From Apostichopus japonicus (taxonomy: Eukaryota; Echinodermata; Holothuroidea; Aspidochirotida; Stichopodidae): a DNA stretch of 64,000 bases. The position numbers were made by a program, and so were the translations under genes. Position 1 is the stretch's first letter; each line of letters begins with the position of its first letter. Positions 1 through 43,926 of this stretch are shown here, one piece after another. A model generated the notes under the pieces. It had not been told where the DNA came from. It saw only the letters and a list, made by a program, of their open reading frames with translations, and searched no databases. The stretch lies in the NCBI RefSeq assembly GCF_037975245.1, contig NC_092576.1:33892611-33956610 (forward strand). Reading direction: 5' to 3'.

Positions 1-139
1 ATTTAAGAAATGAACATGCATGTTTTCTAGCAGTGTCCGTCCATGCAGGGAACACTTTCTCTTGTAAACCATATACATTGTAGGGAGAATGTTGTTGAAT
101 GGAATGCTTGTATACATGACTTGATGTGTTTCTCAAATG

Positions 140-202
140 TCACTCTTTATTGATTATGTACCATTGCCAATTCATGTCCCAGAGGATAATTTCCGTTGAA
201 AT
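140..202 (-). CDS. Possible terminal exon of the NLR gene
   Basis: After an AG at 203-204 (minus strand) there is a phase-0 frame of 20 codons, ISTEIILWDMNWQWYIINKE, then TGA. An AATAAA overlaps its end. The phase fits D5, but the pyrimidine tract is poor and nothing in the peptide matches the modules. It is a guess. The rest of 1-811 shows nothing I recognise. Confidence 0.15.
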   Translation of the reverse strand: MSTEIILWDMNWQWYIINKE

Positions 203-811
203 CTAAGCATAGTATACTCGTCATGCATTGCAAATATTTACATCGTGTATATATGAAAATGGCTTTGTTGTAATACCAATATTCCACACGCGGTTATATT
301 TCAATCCGTGTTTGAATATTTGGTCAAATTCTATGTATATGGAATCTTTTTCCTCCTCTCTGTACAAATAAATTTGCTTGTATTGATAGTTGGCTATTTC
401 AAAGGTTGACTTAAAAAACTCGTGGCTATTGTAAATGCTACATCATTGCATGTTTTAACACGGGAATTAGTATCAAATGGGAGATTGATGGCATGTAATT
501 GACTTACTATTTGTACAATGAAATCATAATAATGCTAATGCCAATCTTCTGAGTTTGTTTGCCTGACATTTACAGATAACAACATGACACTTGGCATATG
601 AAACAATGTAAATATTTCTGACTGTAATCAACAGTACATTGAAATTTCAAATTAAATAGTTTAGAATCCACCATTGTTTCAGCGGGAGCGATGAATTGAG
701 TTGACAATTTAAAATCAATCATTCCATAATCTTTTTTCCAAATTGTTCAATACTTATCAAAGTAAACAAACAAATAAACCACAATAGCAGAAAAATATAT
801 ACAAAGTATAC

Positions 812-31182
<30,371 letters not shown>

Positions 31183-31260
31183 TTTCTTTCAGACTGGATA
31201 CACGTCGATGACAATTGTACTACATTTTGTACAAGGCTTACTGCAATCTGTGGAATTTAG
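31183..31260 (-). promoter_or_regulatory. Probable NLR 5' untranslated region
   Basis: Immediately upstream of the ATG on the minus strand, with an in-frame TGA at -9. A CCACAG at about 31238 could be a splice acceptor for an upstream non-coding exon. No clear TATA box could be tied to it. Confidence 0.3.
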
Positions 31261-31904
31261 AAAAAGCGAGAGTTACCCTATAAACAAAAATGAGGTTCAA
31301 AGTGCATGACAGCTGCTACAACGACACAAAACTACTGCACGACAAAATCATTGTTCAAATATTTAATTAAATACCAGTTGACGAAGAGTCTTTCATCAAA
31401 ACAAGTTAGTACAAACTAGATTTTCGTGGCATGCGTTTTCAATTCACGTACCAATAAATATTGTTATATTCTTTTCCTGATTCGTTGCTATCCAATTGTA
31501 CTTTGTACGACTTATCAGGCTTACTGATAAAAGAACAATCGTTTCGTTTATTTGTTTCCACATCACGTGTTACATATGTAAATATAAAATGAATGCATAT
31601 ATGCAAACATGGCGTGAAGAAGGTAAACTACCATAAAAAAAAAACACTGTTGGGGTTTTGCGGGAGTGCTCCCTGAAAAAAAAACACAAAACAGAAGAAA
31701 AACGCTACACATGTCCAGTTTTGCCCACCCCTCTTTCCAATGTTACTTACACATCGCTTACAAATGTAGTTTAATCATACCTAATTTGTGATTACGTCAA
31801 TGACATCACTACCAAAATGGAGATATCGTTTACAACAGTAAGACATAACTAGGATATGATGTTTAATGCTTACTTAAATTATTGTTCCAGTTATTCTAAT
31901 CTAA

Positions 31905-32251
31905 ATTAATCTAAAATATTGTATAGTTAACTTGCAAACCAATGTTGCTGGTAGTAAGTTCCTAACCTTTACAGCTCGGTAACGTAATAAACTCTGTGAG
32001 AAACGTGAAACGGTGATAGAGATCATGTTGTTAAAATTGTTGGTTATATTTTGAGCACAGTGACTGACCAAGACTTGTAAACAAAATCTTAAAGGTATTA
32101 ACAATACTTTGTGGGTCAGAAAAGGATGCATGCTCACCATCAATTTTGTCAGGGTTCTGTAAAAAATGTCATTATTATATCTCCATTTTCGTTTAATATC
32201 ATTTTTGAAGCTATTAACTTTCTCTTTGTAACAAATGTTCTTGTGTTTCAA
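31905..32251 (-). mobile_element. Possible 3' end of a LINE ORF (remnant)
   Basis: One open frame on the minus strand ends SRFSQSLLRYRAVKVRNLLP and a few further residues. The pattern S-x-x-YR-A-x-K-x-x-N-x-LP is usual near the C-terminus of LINE reverse transcriptases. No RT core is present next to it. Could be chance. Confidence 0.35.
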
Positions 32252-33312
32252 AAGATGATTCGATTGATGATTTTTTTTTTATCAGTACGTTTGAGCTCAA
32301 TACACGGAAAGCTTATGACAACAGTTTTATAAGAAAAAGAAACATTAATCTGAAAACGTAAACAAGTATTGATGAATATGCGAAAGTGGCCACTTATGTT
32401 TGTCTAGGGAATTCATTAAGAATCAACCAAATGATTAGCATCAATGGTGTAACATTTTTAATTACATTGTTCATATGTGAACTACTACTAATTGTAACCC
32501 TGGTAGGCTGGCAAATTTCTAAAACCATATACTGAAATAAGCAAAAACAAATTTCTGGGATCACAAAAGTCACACAATTACCCATAACACAGCAATATGT
32601 GATTTCAGTGAGAATGTAATACACATAGTCAATAAACATTTGTAAAAGACTATCTGGAGTTGGTATATTGCATCAACGACTACGTTGCGATTTAAGTCGA
32701 GTACACTTAACCGAATGAAAATACTTCCGACACAGCTGTTGAAAGCAAAAGATCTTGGCGATATGTACAACCATAGTACAGCAGTTATTTAACGGCAAGT
32801 GAAGCATTTAGGTCTGCATAGAATAGTATATACGAACAAAATAACTTTCTATGTTTGAAATATGTTTATGCCAGTTTATTGGAGTGGTTACGCCCCGTAC
32901 GAGAAGTTAACAACAAACTTGCATCAAACACGTTAAGACTACATAAGTAAACCTTATTATGTCGTATGATGGGGAGGCCATTTTCAATCGTTTAAATCGA
33001 TTGTATTCTTGCATAGGAAAGAAATATAGTTTCCCAGGTGTAAGATCCTCGTTCACTGATATTCCCAAAGCCTTTAAAAGTTATCCTGTTTGTTGTAACT
33101 GACAAATTTGACGGTTATTATGTATGATGGTATCTATGGGTCTTTCTTGGTTGGCATTTGGTCTCGGTGTGATACAATTGGAACGATCAACCTGATCCGG
33201 GAAAATTGTAAAATTCACTTTATCCATAGTAAGATTTATTAAAATATTATGATTAAAGTATCGTGAGTAGATTAATTTTGAGACTCGGTAATCAAATGAA
33301 TTCTCAAGCAAT

Positions 33313-33415
33313 TACTTTTGCTGCTGTACTTCTAGTTTCCTGGCAACTTTGCAAACTGTGTGCTGTAAGCCTTCTATTTCTTTGACAGCTGGGTCGAGTT
33401 GTCTTTGCTCTGAAG
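33313..33415 (-). CDS. Possible short coiled-coil exon upstream of the NLR
   Basis: After an AG at about 33417 (minus strand) there is a frame SEQRQLDPAVKEIEGLQHTV continuing CKVARKLEVQQQK, then TAA. It has a heptad-like pattern and a possible donor GTAATT at its end. It could be an alternative N-terminal exon of the NLR or a stray match. No second exon was found to join it. Confidence 0.2.
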
Positions 33416-34084
33416 CTAATTACAATTGAAAAGCGTCGTAAAGCTAATCACATACCTTTTCTCTCACTGCTTCACAATAGCTATAACCATTAGAAAAGTT
33501 AGTTTGCCTAAATAGAAAAGCTGAGGATGCCTGTATGTTCGTTACGAATGACAATTGGGAAAGTCATTCACGTTGGTTACGGTAGGCTCCTTACTAAGCT
33601 CTCTATTTCGGAAATGGTTTCATGTGACAGGTCGGTCTGAGGCAAGTTACCCGGTTGTAAGGACATTTTGATAAACATTGAATGTAAGACAGAAGGCTCT
33701 TTTGGGCACTGACTGGCTAAATGAACAGAAAAATGTGTATCAAGACCAGACCGTCGCTCAGGAACACACCTTACATACTGCTAGATATATATCTGATATG
33801 AGATTAAAAGAACATTTCAACTGATGCAGAGGGATACTAAATAAATTTTTGAACGATTAAATCACAGTTCAAATATGTATATCAATACCAATTGACATGA
33901 TCTATTATATCAGATTTGTTTAAAATCATTACAAGAACAAGAATATATGTGGCAATGAATATTGTTTTACTACTTGGTACTTACAGTATGGTAGCTTAAA
34001 AATATGGCGATGTTTTTTGTTTTGTTTTTCACAAAGGGAAATTTATGAACAAGACCTACGTCTATCGCCAATGTGAAATTGCAA

Positions 34085-37000
34085 TGATTCGGTTCAAATG
34101 GGATATCTCAGGCGGGATCACATCCGAGTCGGATATAACGTTCACACTTCCTTGTAGTGTAAACGCTATCCACCAAGCATCTCACCGATAGAACGTGATC
34201 CCTGTCTTTCGGACAAGATAAGATCACGTTCAGAGGTCGAGATCACAATACGCATTCGGACGTCTCAAAGGATCAAGGTGACCGGAGACCATGTATGAGA
34301 CGCCGTTCGTGCCCCAATAAAATTGAATATGGGCGTGGTCTTTTATACTACTGGTGGCTGTGAAATCACTCATTTGGGCTGTTCTGTCAAGCCTTCTTTG
34401 CATGTTTTCTTCTGTTCTCTATTCTATGAGTTTCTTATCGATTCTCTATTCGAAAATATCTTCAAACGTTTTTTAGCTACAATAACTATTTCAAAATAAT
34501 ATAACCATTCAAGAGAATATATTTTGAGAGGATTCGTCGTGAACTTTTGCTGTTGGCTATAAGTAGGTAGAGTGTTATAAAACTACGGTAGGTAGAACGA
34601 ATTGAAATTGTATGAACGAAGGGATATGTTTCTTTCAGCATGGACTGAGCAATACACAATACTATACCTTTTAACTGCCCGGACGGAATGCAACGAGCTC
34701 TTTAACGGATGCAATTACATTATATCTGCATAACAATTCATGTGACCTAAAGGTTTGATTAATGTTTTCTGGACATTCAGTTCATTTGAGGATGATAGTA
34801 GAGCTAAGTGTTTTCACAATTTGATGGACACCGGAACGAGGTAAGCTTGCATTAAAATGGTAAACATTTGAGATAATTATTTTTTTATATATGAAAGTAA
34901 TGTTTCTCTTCTTTTGGATGGGCTTTGCCTAATGCGTAACAAACATGTCATCGTGGAGACCGGTTACTAACAACACACGTCTGAAACCTTAAACTTGTTT
35001 TACTGACATACCTTCCACAAGAAATCTTACATCATAAAGTGGTATGCTAAAAAGTGCAAAATTGTGTTAACCAAGATTTATCTTTGGCCTCAATCATTTG
35101 TTATTTTACTATTGGCCTACTGACTGATTTCATTTTCCTGCTAAACGAAACATAAGAGTATGCATATTTCTAGGGGGGGGGGGGTCTGTTTGCCCTCCTG
35201 CATAATGTATAAACGAGTTAACATATCAGTTGCTACTGACAGGAGACATCAGGCATCATGAAAGTGCATACTGCTAAATATGACTGATCTCAACACAGTA
35301 TATGTATGTAAAATAACGTGCTGAATACCTATTGATATAAATATATCAGCGTAGTTGTTACACAGCTTTCAATGAGGCATTAACTTTGGAACTAGTTAGT
35401 CGGTCTGTTTGCATTTAGCTAAAATCAATATAACATATGGACCATATTCCCGTGTCTGTTGTACACAACGTATGTTATCAGTAGGGTCTTATCTGTGTAA
35501 GTTATTCCTATTTTATTTCTATTTCCTTGGTCCTTGGTCCTTGGCCAACTGTTACCAAAGCGATACGTGTTTAACGTACGTTACAATAAATAAGTACCCG
35601 TGTATCAGATACCAGGGTCATACAGGCATCTCTTGTATTGGGACTTGCAGCTTGTATATATTTATAAACAAAATATATAATAATCATTAATACATCTAAA
35701 AGTTTATTTTACCAGTAAAATAACCAGTTGATGTTATGTCTTTTATCAGACCAATGTGCATCAGAACAAGTTAATACTAGCAAGTACTTCTAGGCATACG
35801 TTTCCAATAGACGTACCAATACATATTTGTATTATCTCATTCCCATCTGCTTCTCTCCAGGTGTAATTTTAGCAATTATTAACAGACTTACCGAAAAGGG
35901 TACAACCAGGTTTCGTTTCGTTTATTTGTTTTGCACACCACGTGTTACATATATAATGCGGGGTCTAAACATAGAACAACTGCATATATACAAACATGGC
36001 GACGTTAAAAAATGACAATTGTCAAACACCTTGAAAGCTTCTCGAGAGCTCACTTCATGAAAAAAAAGAAGAACGACAATAGATAAAAGTGAAGTATCCT
36101 TGAAACACCAATTACAACCCGTACCTAAGCTGACGATACCCATGTCCCAGACCCCCCCCCCACCCCTCCTTTCAATTTTAATATATCTAGGGATCCAAGG
36201 GCAATTCTTTTTATCAGTACGTTTGAGCTCAATCCACGGAAAGCTCTCTAAATAAGTTTTATCCAAAAAAATGAAAGAATATTTTGTAGCAGATGTTGTG
36301 TCTCATTTGCATTATATACCCGTTACCAACCAGTTGTGTATCGCCCACGGGATCACATCAGATTCGGATCTAATGTTTGCACTCTGTAGTGTAAACGCTA
36401 TCCACTTAGCGTCAGACAGATTGAACTTCACCCGGGAAAGATGAAATCACGTTCAGAAGTCGTGATCATAAAGTACAGTCGGAACAAGTTAGAGCAATAA
36501 GGTTACAAGAGCTCTTATATCAAAACAACCAGTTCGGCGATCTTGCGCGAATGACATTGTATATGGGCATGGTGTTCTATACCACTGATAGCTGTGAAAC
36601 TATATGCTGAAATTACTCATTCGGGCTGTTCTGTTGAACTTCCTTTGTATATCTTCTTCTGTTCTCTTTTTGTGAGTTTGTTATCGATTCTCTCCTGCTC
36701 AATATCCACAACCGTTTCTTAACTATATAGATTATATGAACTTTATAAGACTAGTAGAGAGCAGGGATTTTGAGAGGATACGTAAACTGTTACTGGAAGT
36801 CAAAAGTAGGCGAAGCGTTGTTAAACTACATAAGGTGGATAAACGTAAATCTGTATGAGTTACACGAGTCGAGCGATAGTTACATTCCTGAGGGACGGCG
36901 CAAACCACAATACTATACCTCTGAACTGCCCAAACTGAATACATTATGTATATACTGATTATGTGCTACAAGTGCCAGTATATTTATTCCTCTTTCAATA

Positions 37001-37620
37001 AGAGGTTAGACTCATATTTAACTCAAACTTTAAATTAGGACCAAACTGTTGACTTTTGAAATGGGAAAAAGGCTGCCACATCGGTTAGCTCCAAAAGCAA
37101 AACATCATTACCATTGTGCGTTTCAAACATGAAATGGACACTTTTCAAGACCGAAATCGTTACTTTTATAGCAATTGCAGACCACAGTACCGAATAGTAA
37201 CTGATTCTGTAAATACAATGTTAACAACATAGTTGGACATTCATCAGTCGTATGTACTTCCGTACTGAACATATTGAGGCTATAACCTATTTTGCGACGA
37301 GCTCTGTAACGGATGCCATCAAGTTATATTCGCATAACGGTACAAATGATATTCAACCATCTACCATAGAAATATCATTTTGTTCATTGAAGGGGAATGA
37401 GGTCGGGACGCGATGTGAACTTACTGTCTCTACAGGCTTGCTCTGCATAACAATTCTTATGACTTTAACATTTTAGTAAAGTTTTCCCAACATTTTTAAT
37501 AAGTTAATTTTGATGATGCCAGTAGGGCTCAATATTTTCATAATTTGATGGACACCGGAACGAAATACGCTTGGTTATGGTGAACATTTAAGTTAATAAG
37601 TTATTTTTTTTTGTATGAAA
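34085..37620. repeat. Second duplicated block (34.1-34.9 and 36.3-37.6 kb)
   Basis: Shared parts include TGTAGTGTAAACGCTATCCA (34155/36390), GGGCTGTTCTGT followed by CTTCTGTTCTCT (34376/36627), TTTTGAGAGGAT (34523/36769) and TTTGATGGACACCGGAACGA (34821/37545). The copies are well diverged. Copy 2 near 36770 reads DFERIRKLLLEVKSRR, which might be a transposase N-terminal remnant, but I could not confirm a family. Confidence 0.65.
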
Positions 37621-39975
37621 GTGTTGTATTTCTTCTTTCGACAGGGACCTGCTAAATGTATACCAAACATGTAATCGCCGAGACCGGATACTGACAACGC
37701 ACGTTTGAAACCTTAAACTTGTTTAATTGATATACCTTTTAAAAGAAATCGTATATTATAAAGTGGTATGCTTAAAATGTGCAAAATTGTGTTGCCTCAA
37801 TCATTTGTTATTTTGTGATGATCTATAGGCCTACATGGTGATACCAATCTCCGTGCTTTACTTTAGGCCTACATGGTGATGTCAAGCTCCGTGCTTACTA
37901 TAGGCCTGCATGTTGATGTCATTATCCATGCTTTACTATAGGCCTACATGGTGATGTCAATCTCTGTGGTTTACTATAGGCCTACACGGTGATGTCATTC
38001 TCCGTGCTTGACTATAGGTCTACACGGTGACTGCAATCTGCGTGCTTTACTTTTAGCCTATATGGTGATGTCAATCTCCGTGCTTTACTATAGGCTTATA
38101 TGGTAATGTCAATATCCGTGCTTTACTAGTGGCCTACATGGTGATGCCAATCTCTCTGCTTTGTTATAGGCCTACACGGTGATGTCAATACGCGCGCTTT
38201 ACTACGTGTCCTATATGGTGATGTCAATCTCTGTGCTTTACTATAGGCCTACATGGTGATGAGTCATACTTCATATACTAATTGACGTATTCTTGTGACG
38301 TATTCCATGGTAGTTTATAATGTTAGGTCTACGTGTAGTCAAAGTGTGATTTCGCTCGTTCCCCGTTGTATAGGTTTGTACGCTTCATTACTTAGAAATG
38401 TCGAAAATATGTTGTGACTGGTCACTCCTTCATATTTTATTCAAAAATTGCTGAAGACAGAGATAGGAAAAATTACAGTTCTTGCCTTTGTCTTTCCAGA
38501 AAAGTTAAAGATGTAGCCTATGCTCTATCGAACTGCGAGAGTCAGCTGTATTGGATTGTCAAAGAAATCTAAAAATCCGATAGTTATACAAAATAAACTT
38601 TGCCTGGTAAAGTAATTAAATTTAATAAAGGCTTCTGACAATGAAACTGTTTGACTACTGTTTGACTCCTTGATATTTGTTCACGTATTGCCCCTAATTA
38701 CCTAATTACCATAACTCCATGGCATTGCTAGAGTCATATGGACTCTTTGAATAACCAAACAAGAGTGATAAACTTTGTTTTCGGTATTAAAAAAAGGTTT
38801 TTATCTTTAGTGTCTTTTGAAGGGAACAAAATGTTTGATATTGCAGTCGACTCACCTGTGTTAAAACGTAACTAGGCTGTACACTGTACTGCAAATCAAA
38901 ACTTATAAGATTATGCAATTTTGCATCGTCGCCTTTCAAACATACCCATCCTCCTGCACAATGCAGAAAAGATATATGTACAGTTCAACAGAATAGTTGA
39001 AACTTAGTTGAAACCGTTAAAATAATTTGTACCAATTTGCATCAAAAAACCCATATTTTAAAAATAGTTTCATGAAATAGATGGGGATCCCAGGTCGTTA
39101 TAAAAGTAAGTGATAAATAACTTCAGCTCCTACCACAGCCTAAGCTATTCTCAGCCAACTGGGAAAAAACACTCACCTTGATAATATGAACGCAACGTCT
39201 TCGCAAGCTACGGGAATGCCAATATCATTGACTGGTAAGAACACAATTTGCTGTAATTTTGATTTTTCCAATTCCGTTCCGACTGTATAAACTCAAATGC
39301 GTATGATATGATGTATCCGTAAAGATCGTTTGGCGGTTATTACGATATACCACATGACGAGCTTCATTATCTATCAGCCTAAGCTGATATCCAATCGCAG
39401 TTAAGTTACTATCCAAAACCGTGATTCATGATAGTTTTTATGTTTCATCTGTCCTTGCAGAAAGCGATTTTTTTTTCCTTTTAAGAAGTATCACCGTAAA
39501 ACATCAAGCAAACCGACCAGTATTGACAGATATTAAAATATGGTCAAATGTTTCTCAAACCGTCTGGAGTAGGTTTTAAAGCAATGCGAATCCGCAATCT
39601 GTGCAAAGTCACCACACCCAGTCGATGATCCTGTTGGTAGACAATAACCACTAAAAATATGGTAAAAGTTTCGTCCCCTCATTGTATACGTAGAGTATAG
39701 GCAGTGATAACATTTAAGAAACGATGTTACTTATCTATGGCTACCGACGGGAGACGTAAATTAAACTACATACTGTTATATATGATAGATCTCAACACCA
39801 GTATGTACAATAACGTGTTGAATACATACTGGTACAGCTATAGCTGTGTAGTTGAGACAAAGCTGCCAATTGGACATGGACTTTGGAACTGTTAAGGAGA
39901 GGCGGTCTGTTTGCACTTTGCTAAAATCAATATAATATATCAACCATATTCCAGCGGCTGCGGAGCATATCATAT
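35280..39975. repeat. Third duplicated block (35.3-35.45 and 39.8-39.96 kb)
   Basis: Both copies share GATCTCAACAC, AATAACGTG, ACTTTGGAACT, CGGTCTGTTTGCA and GCTAAAATCAATATAA in the same order. With the blocks at 31/35 kb and 34/36 kb this indicates repeated segmental duplication of the NLR upstream region, or copies of one unnamed transposon. Confidence 0.6.
37828..38260. repeat. 38-bp minisatellite, about 11.5 copies
   Basis: The unit is close to GGCCTACATGGTGATGTCAA followed by TCTCCGTGCTTTACTATA. Eleven full units and a partial one lie head to tail with a few substitutions each and rare one-base indels. Confidence 0.95.
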
Positions 39976-40888
39976 AATATCAGTATTGGCTCGCCTATAC
40001 TAGTTTTGTCTCGATAGAGAGAGAGACAAACACGACATGAGAGCTTCAAAGGTTAAGTGATTTAGTTTCAGTTTTTTTTTTTTTTTACTTTGCTCTGCCT
40101 GCGACTGTTCCTAAAGTGACAAGCCTTTACCTTACATTGCAATAATTACGAACCCGTGGATAATAATCAACAACCAACCAAACCAGATACTAAGACCATA
40201 CATGTATCTTTTTCATAGTCAACGAGGGGACTTTGAGCTTGTTTATATTTATATAAAAAAGTCAACATATACATACTAAACATGTTCTATATATGCATGT
40301 AAATATTTAATTACAATGACAAGTAAGCCTACAATTAAATGTACATTTACATCTGCATCCAAATGTGTATTGTTCACAAAGGTATACATACAGACATACA
40401 CATACATACGCACATGCACGTGTACATATGTTAATGAACTTGCTGACTTAGACATCTACTTATGCGATTTATTGACGCAAACCTCTAACCTTTAACCATA
40501 TGTATCGACCCTGCGGCCATGTTAACTATCTATTTTAACATGCGCAGCAATATGCGCAGTGTTGTTTGTTTTAATAAATATATTCCATTTGTATTTATAT
40601 TGCCTCTTACCCATTGAGGTTTGCATGTGTTCTTTCTAACGGTCACATCTGTGTACGCCATACACAACGATTACAGTTACTAATGTGTCATGCATTTCAT
40701 GTAATTCGGTGTTGCTTTTGTATGTCATAAAAAACTCAGCCCTCCCCATTTTTGATGCTGCCATTTTTTGCCTGTTATTTTGAGTTAAAAATTGTGATAT
40801 GTATTGTTTTTACCATAAACCTGTCGAATTATGCACAGCTAGCCACTTTTTCGTGTGTGGTGGGTTATTATTATTATTACTATTTTGG

Positions 40889-40903
40889 TGGGGGGGGGGG
40901 GGG
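40889..40903. repeat. Long G run
   Basis: About 14 consecutive G. A similar run of 12 G lies at 35173-35184 and a C run at about 36152-36161. None is explained by a gene. Confidence 0.9.
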
Positions 40904-42059
40904 ATTACAGGAATATCTTCGGTATGTGTACTGCGTGTTGCACGATTTGGTGAATAATAAACCCAAACAATCTTTTCTAGGGGTATGGTTTGCAGTGTAC
41001 AATCCAGTTGGTAGCTCACGTGAAAGGCAAATGTTCAGGAAGACTTTGCACGAAATTTCTGTTCCTCCCAAGAATTGCTGTATCCCGAAATGCCAGTAAA
41101 AGTTCGGGTGTAATCCTCTCTACTGGCTGTTCCACGAATATGTTAATGTCCGTCGCGGATTTATTGGACACATTTCTAAACCTTGTACTGATGATTTTCA
41201 TTTTGATTGAAAAACTTACCCTTTCAGATACTTTAAAAGATGGTAACATTTGAGACTTTTTCACTAGCTGCCAAAATTTACACAAAAGAAATTGATTTCA
41301 CTGTTAACCATGTCACAAACAGTTAAAACTGACGGCCAAATTTCACATATGCATACGTAAGTACCTTTACAAAGATATGAAACCCGGAACATATGGAATC
41401 TTGATAAATGCTATTAGTAATTAAAGAAAATAAATTAAGTTATTAAACAGAGACGCAACACAGGAAATATGATTCAACTCTTGTTTCAAGGTTTACAGTC
41501 CAAGATTCTCACAATTCCCACAAAGTTGGCAAACAAAAATACGGTGTAAATTATAGTGTGAAAGTTTAAGTTAGGTTTTATAACTAAGTCAGCCTGAATT
41601 TACTCTTTGGAACTATCACTCATTGGACTTTATGTTCAATGATATTAACGCATTTCTTTGGAATGTTTCAAATAAACAAACCATCAAGTCAATATATCGA
41701 ATCATTCCATCCACATACTTGTATAGTGGTTTCCTTATAGGCAAATTGTTAATATTCCATTTCACAACAAGGAGCACCTGAATGAGAGCTTACATGAGTT
41801 ATCAGGTGAGGTTACTTTTACAACACATAAATAAATATATAAAAACTTATAACGTACAGTAGTCATGCATTAGTTAAACAGATATTAACGGAAATACAAA
41901 CTTTCCTTCATAATGATATGAAGCAGATGGCAGTTTGGCTGAACAGTTTTATGTTAGCATATTTGGTATTTAATGTAGCTAAGACAGAGTAGCTTCTATA
42001 CATTATTATTCTCCCAATGAATATTAATCATTGCATATACTAAGTTACATATTGTACCC

Positions 42060-42800
42060 CAAGTAATGACTGTTTAAAAATAAGTTTGACTGACGTTTCG
42101 ATCCAAGCATGATCTTCTTCAAAGGCTAAATGACAGGTAAAAGTAACAGAAGGGACAAAAACACGCAGAGAATACAGACAGGTTGATGAGCACGGTGAAC
42201 ACAAAGAGATAGATGTAAGGGGAACTAGCAGACAATGGATGGAGAGAAGAAAGAGAGAAACCAGTAGGGGAAAAGAAGAGGTAGGAGATAAACAGTGGGG
42301 GGGGGGGGAAGAGGATTAAGAGAAGGGGTAAGAAATAAACTGGAGAATCGCTTCTTTAGGGTGGATTTGGTTTCGCCAACATACTGGATGCCGCAAACTC
42401 TACAAGAGATCAAATAGATGACATTGATGGTAGTGCAAGTGATGTGACCCCTTATTCTTGTATGTGAGTTGCATGCTGTGGCTGGTGATGGAATTGGATT
42501 CAACAATGTGGTGGCTGCAGACGATGCATTTCGAAGTACGATCTCATTTGCAAGTACCATGCTGAATGAGTGAAGGGTTAGAAGTTATATGTGGAACAGC
42601 ATCACGCACAAAAAGGTCTCGTAGGTTGCGTGGTCGTCTGTAGACGATGGTGGGTTTTTCAGGGACGGCCCGTTGGAGTATATCTGAAGTGAGGAAAATG
42701 TTGTGGTTGTTAGAGGTGATTTGCCGAAGAGGAGGAAGATTTGGGTGGAAAGTAACGACCAGGGGGAGCTTGTTGTCGCAATCTCGTCTCTCGTCTCGTC
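42060..42800 (-). mobile_element. Penelope-like retroelement 3' fragment with GIY-YIG domain remnant
   Basis: On the minus strand, about 42790-42560, the frame reads LPLVVTFHPNLPPLRQITSN, then IVYRRPRNLRDLFVRDAV, then HGTCK and CIVCSHH after a stop. In another frame (about 42470-42345) comes TCTTINVIYLISCRVCGIQY and then VGETKSTLKKRF. The Cys-rich linker, I-Y-x-I-x-C and Y-x-G-E-T with basic ending fit the GIY-YIG endonuclease region of Penelope-like elements. A TGAAGAAGATC..GGATCGAAACGT tail follows at about 42085-42120. Internal stops and a frameshift show it is inactive. The RT core is absent. Confidence 0.75.
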
Positions 42801-43926
42801 AGGCCAACCTTTGTTTACACATTCTCTAACACAGACTCTCTAGTGGATAAGCATCTTGCTAACAGTTTTATTTCATTTTTAATTCAAAAGTAACGACAAC
42901 AGTATTATTGCGGGTCGAAGCCAACTTACCCGCAACTTTAACAATGTCTATTTATTTCCAATTATAATTACTTTTCAAAAACAGACAACTATGATTAGAA
43001 AAAAAAATGGATGACATTTTGTTATCCAAATTTATTTAGAGATAAATGAATACAATAACAAATTATTGTGTAAATATTGTGTAAATAAAAATGTTGATGT
43101 CCATATCATATGTAATTATATTTAAGTTTAACAAATCAGTTTAGCTGCCAGCAAATTCCAAATAATGCTAAAATAACGATATTAACAAGAAATCACACCA
43201 AATATACACATATTATGTTATCATGTTTCATTTATATTGTAACGCTAACTCAGTCTAAGATTCCGGGGGCGCCTAAATATTTCCTACTGAGGACTGGTGG
43301 TGGTATGGAAACCAATTCGGCTTAGATGGTTGTGTGTTAGTAATGACGAGCCTTAAATCTCGTTATTACATGCAAAGAACATAATACATGATATGATAGA
43401 AACTTTATTGTCCATTTCAGGAAACAAAAAACGGAAATAATTTCCCGTCGACAGTAAACATTAAACAGTAGTGAATACAAACAAAACCATACAATAAACA
43501 AGCTATTAGTGAACGACTACGAGAATAAAGCTAAATAAGAAGAACCAGAACAGTAACAGAAGCAGCACAGAGAGATGCACGTGACAGATCACACACTGTG
43601 GCCAGATCGCTTTGCACGCAAGTTAAACAAGTGTATTGCCTCAGGTAAGGAAGAATTACGGAACCTGGACGTTTGAGTACGGGGCACCTGTAATCGTATG
43701 CCGGATCTGTTGAACATGATAAGACTATGAAAAAGGTGTTTGTAATCTTTGTAATCTGAAGATAGGCATTCTGATATTGGCTATATGTGCGTGTGTTAAA
43801 AACAGCACTTTCGGCAACATTTTGATTATGGCCTTTAAAATGAAAATCGATACGCATATCTTTATTATAAAATCACCCTTTTAAACATATTACCCAAAGG
43901 AAAAATATATTAGCCTCTTTTAAGCA

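Larger units (their letters stand above)
31370..36003. repeat. Dispersed duplicated block upstream of the NLR (31.4 and 35.7 kb)
   Basis: About 31370-31620 and 35723-36003 share long stretches, for example TTTCGTTTATTTGTTT, CACGTGTTACATAT and ATATANACAAACATGGCG. A weaker third copy starts near 33870. The palindromic E-box CACGTG is conserved in the two main copies. Confidence 0.65.

Noticed and set aside
37828-38260. CRISPR-like array
   Set aside because: Units are directly adjacent with no unique spacers, in a eukaryotic context. It is a minisatellite.
41016-41285. Minus-strand 89-residue frame
   Set aside because: Looks somewhat protein-like but no family could be named and no exon borders fit. 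Left out.
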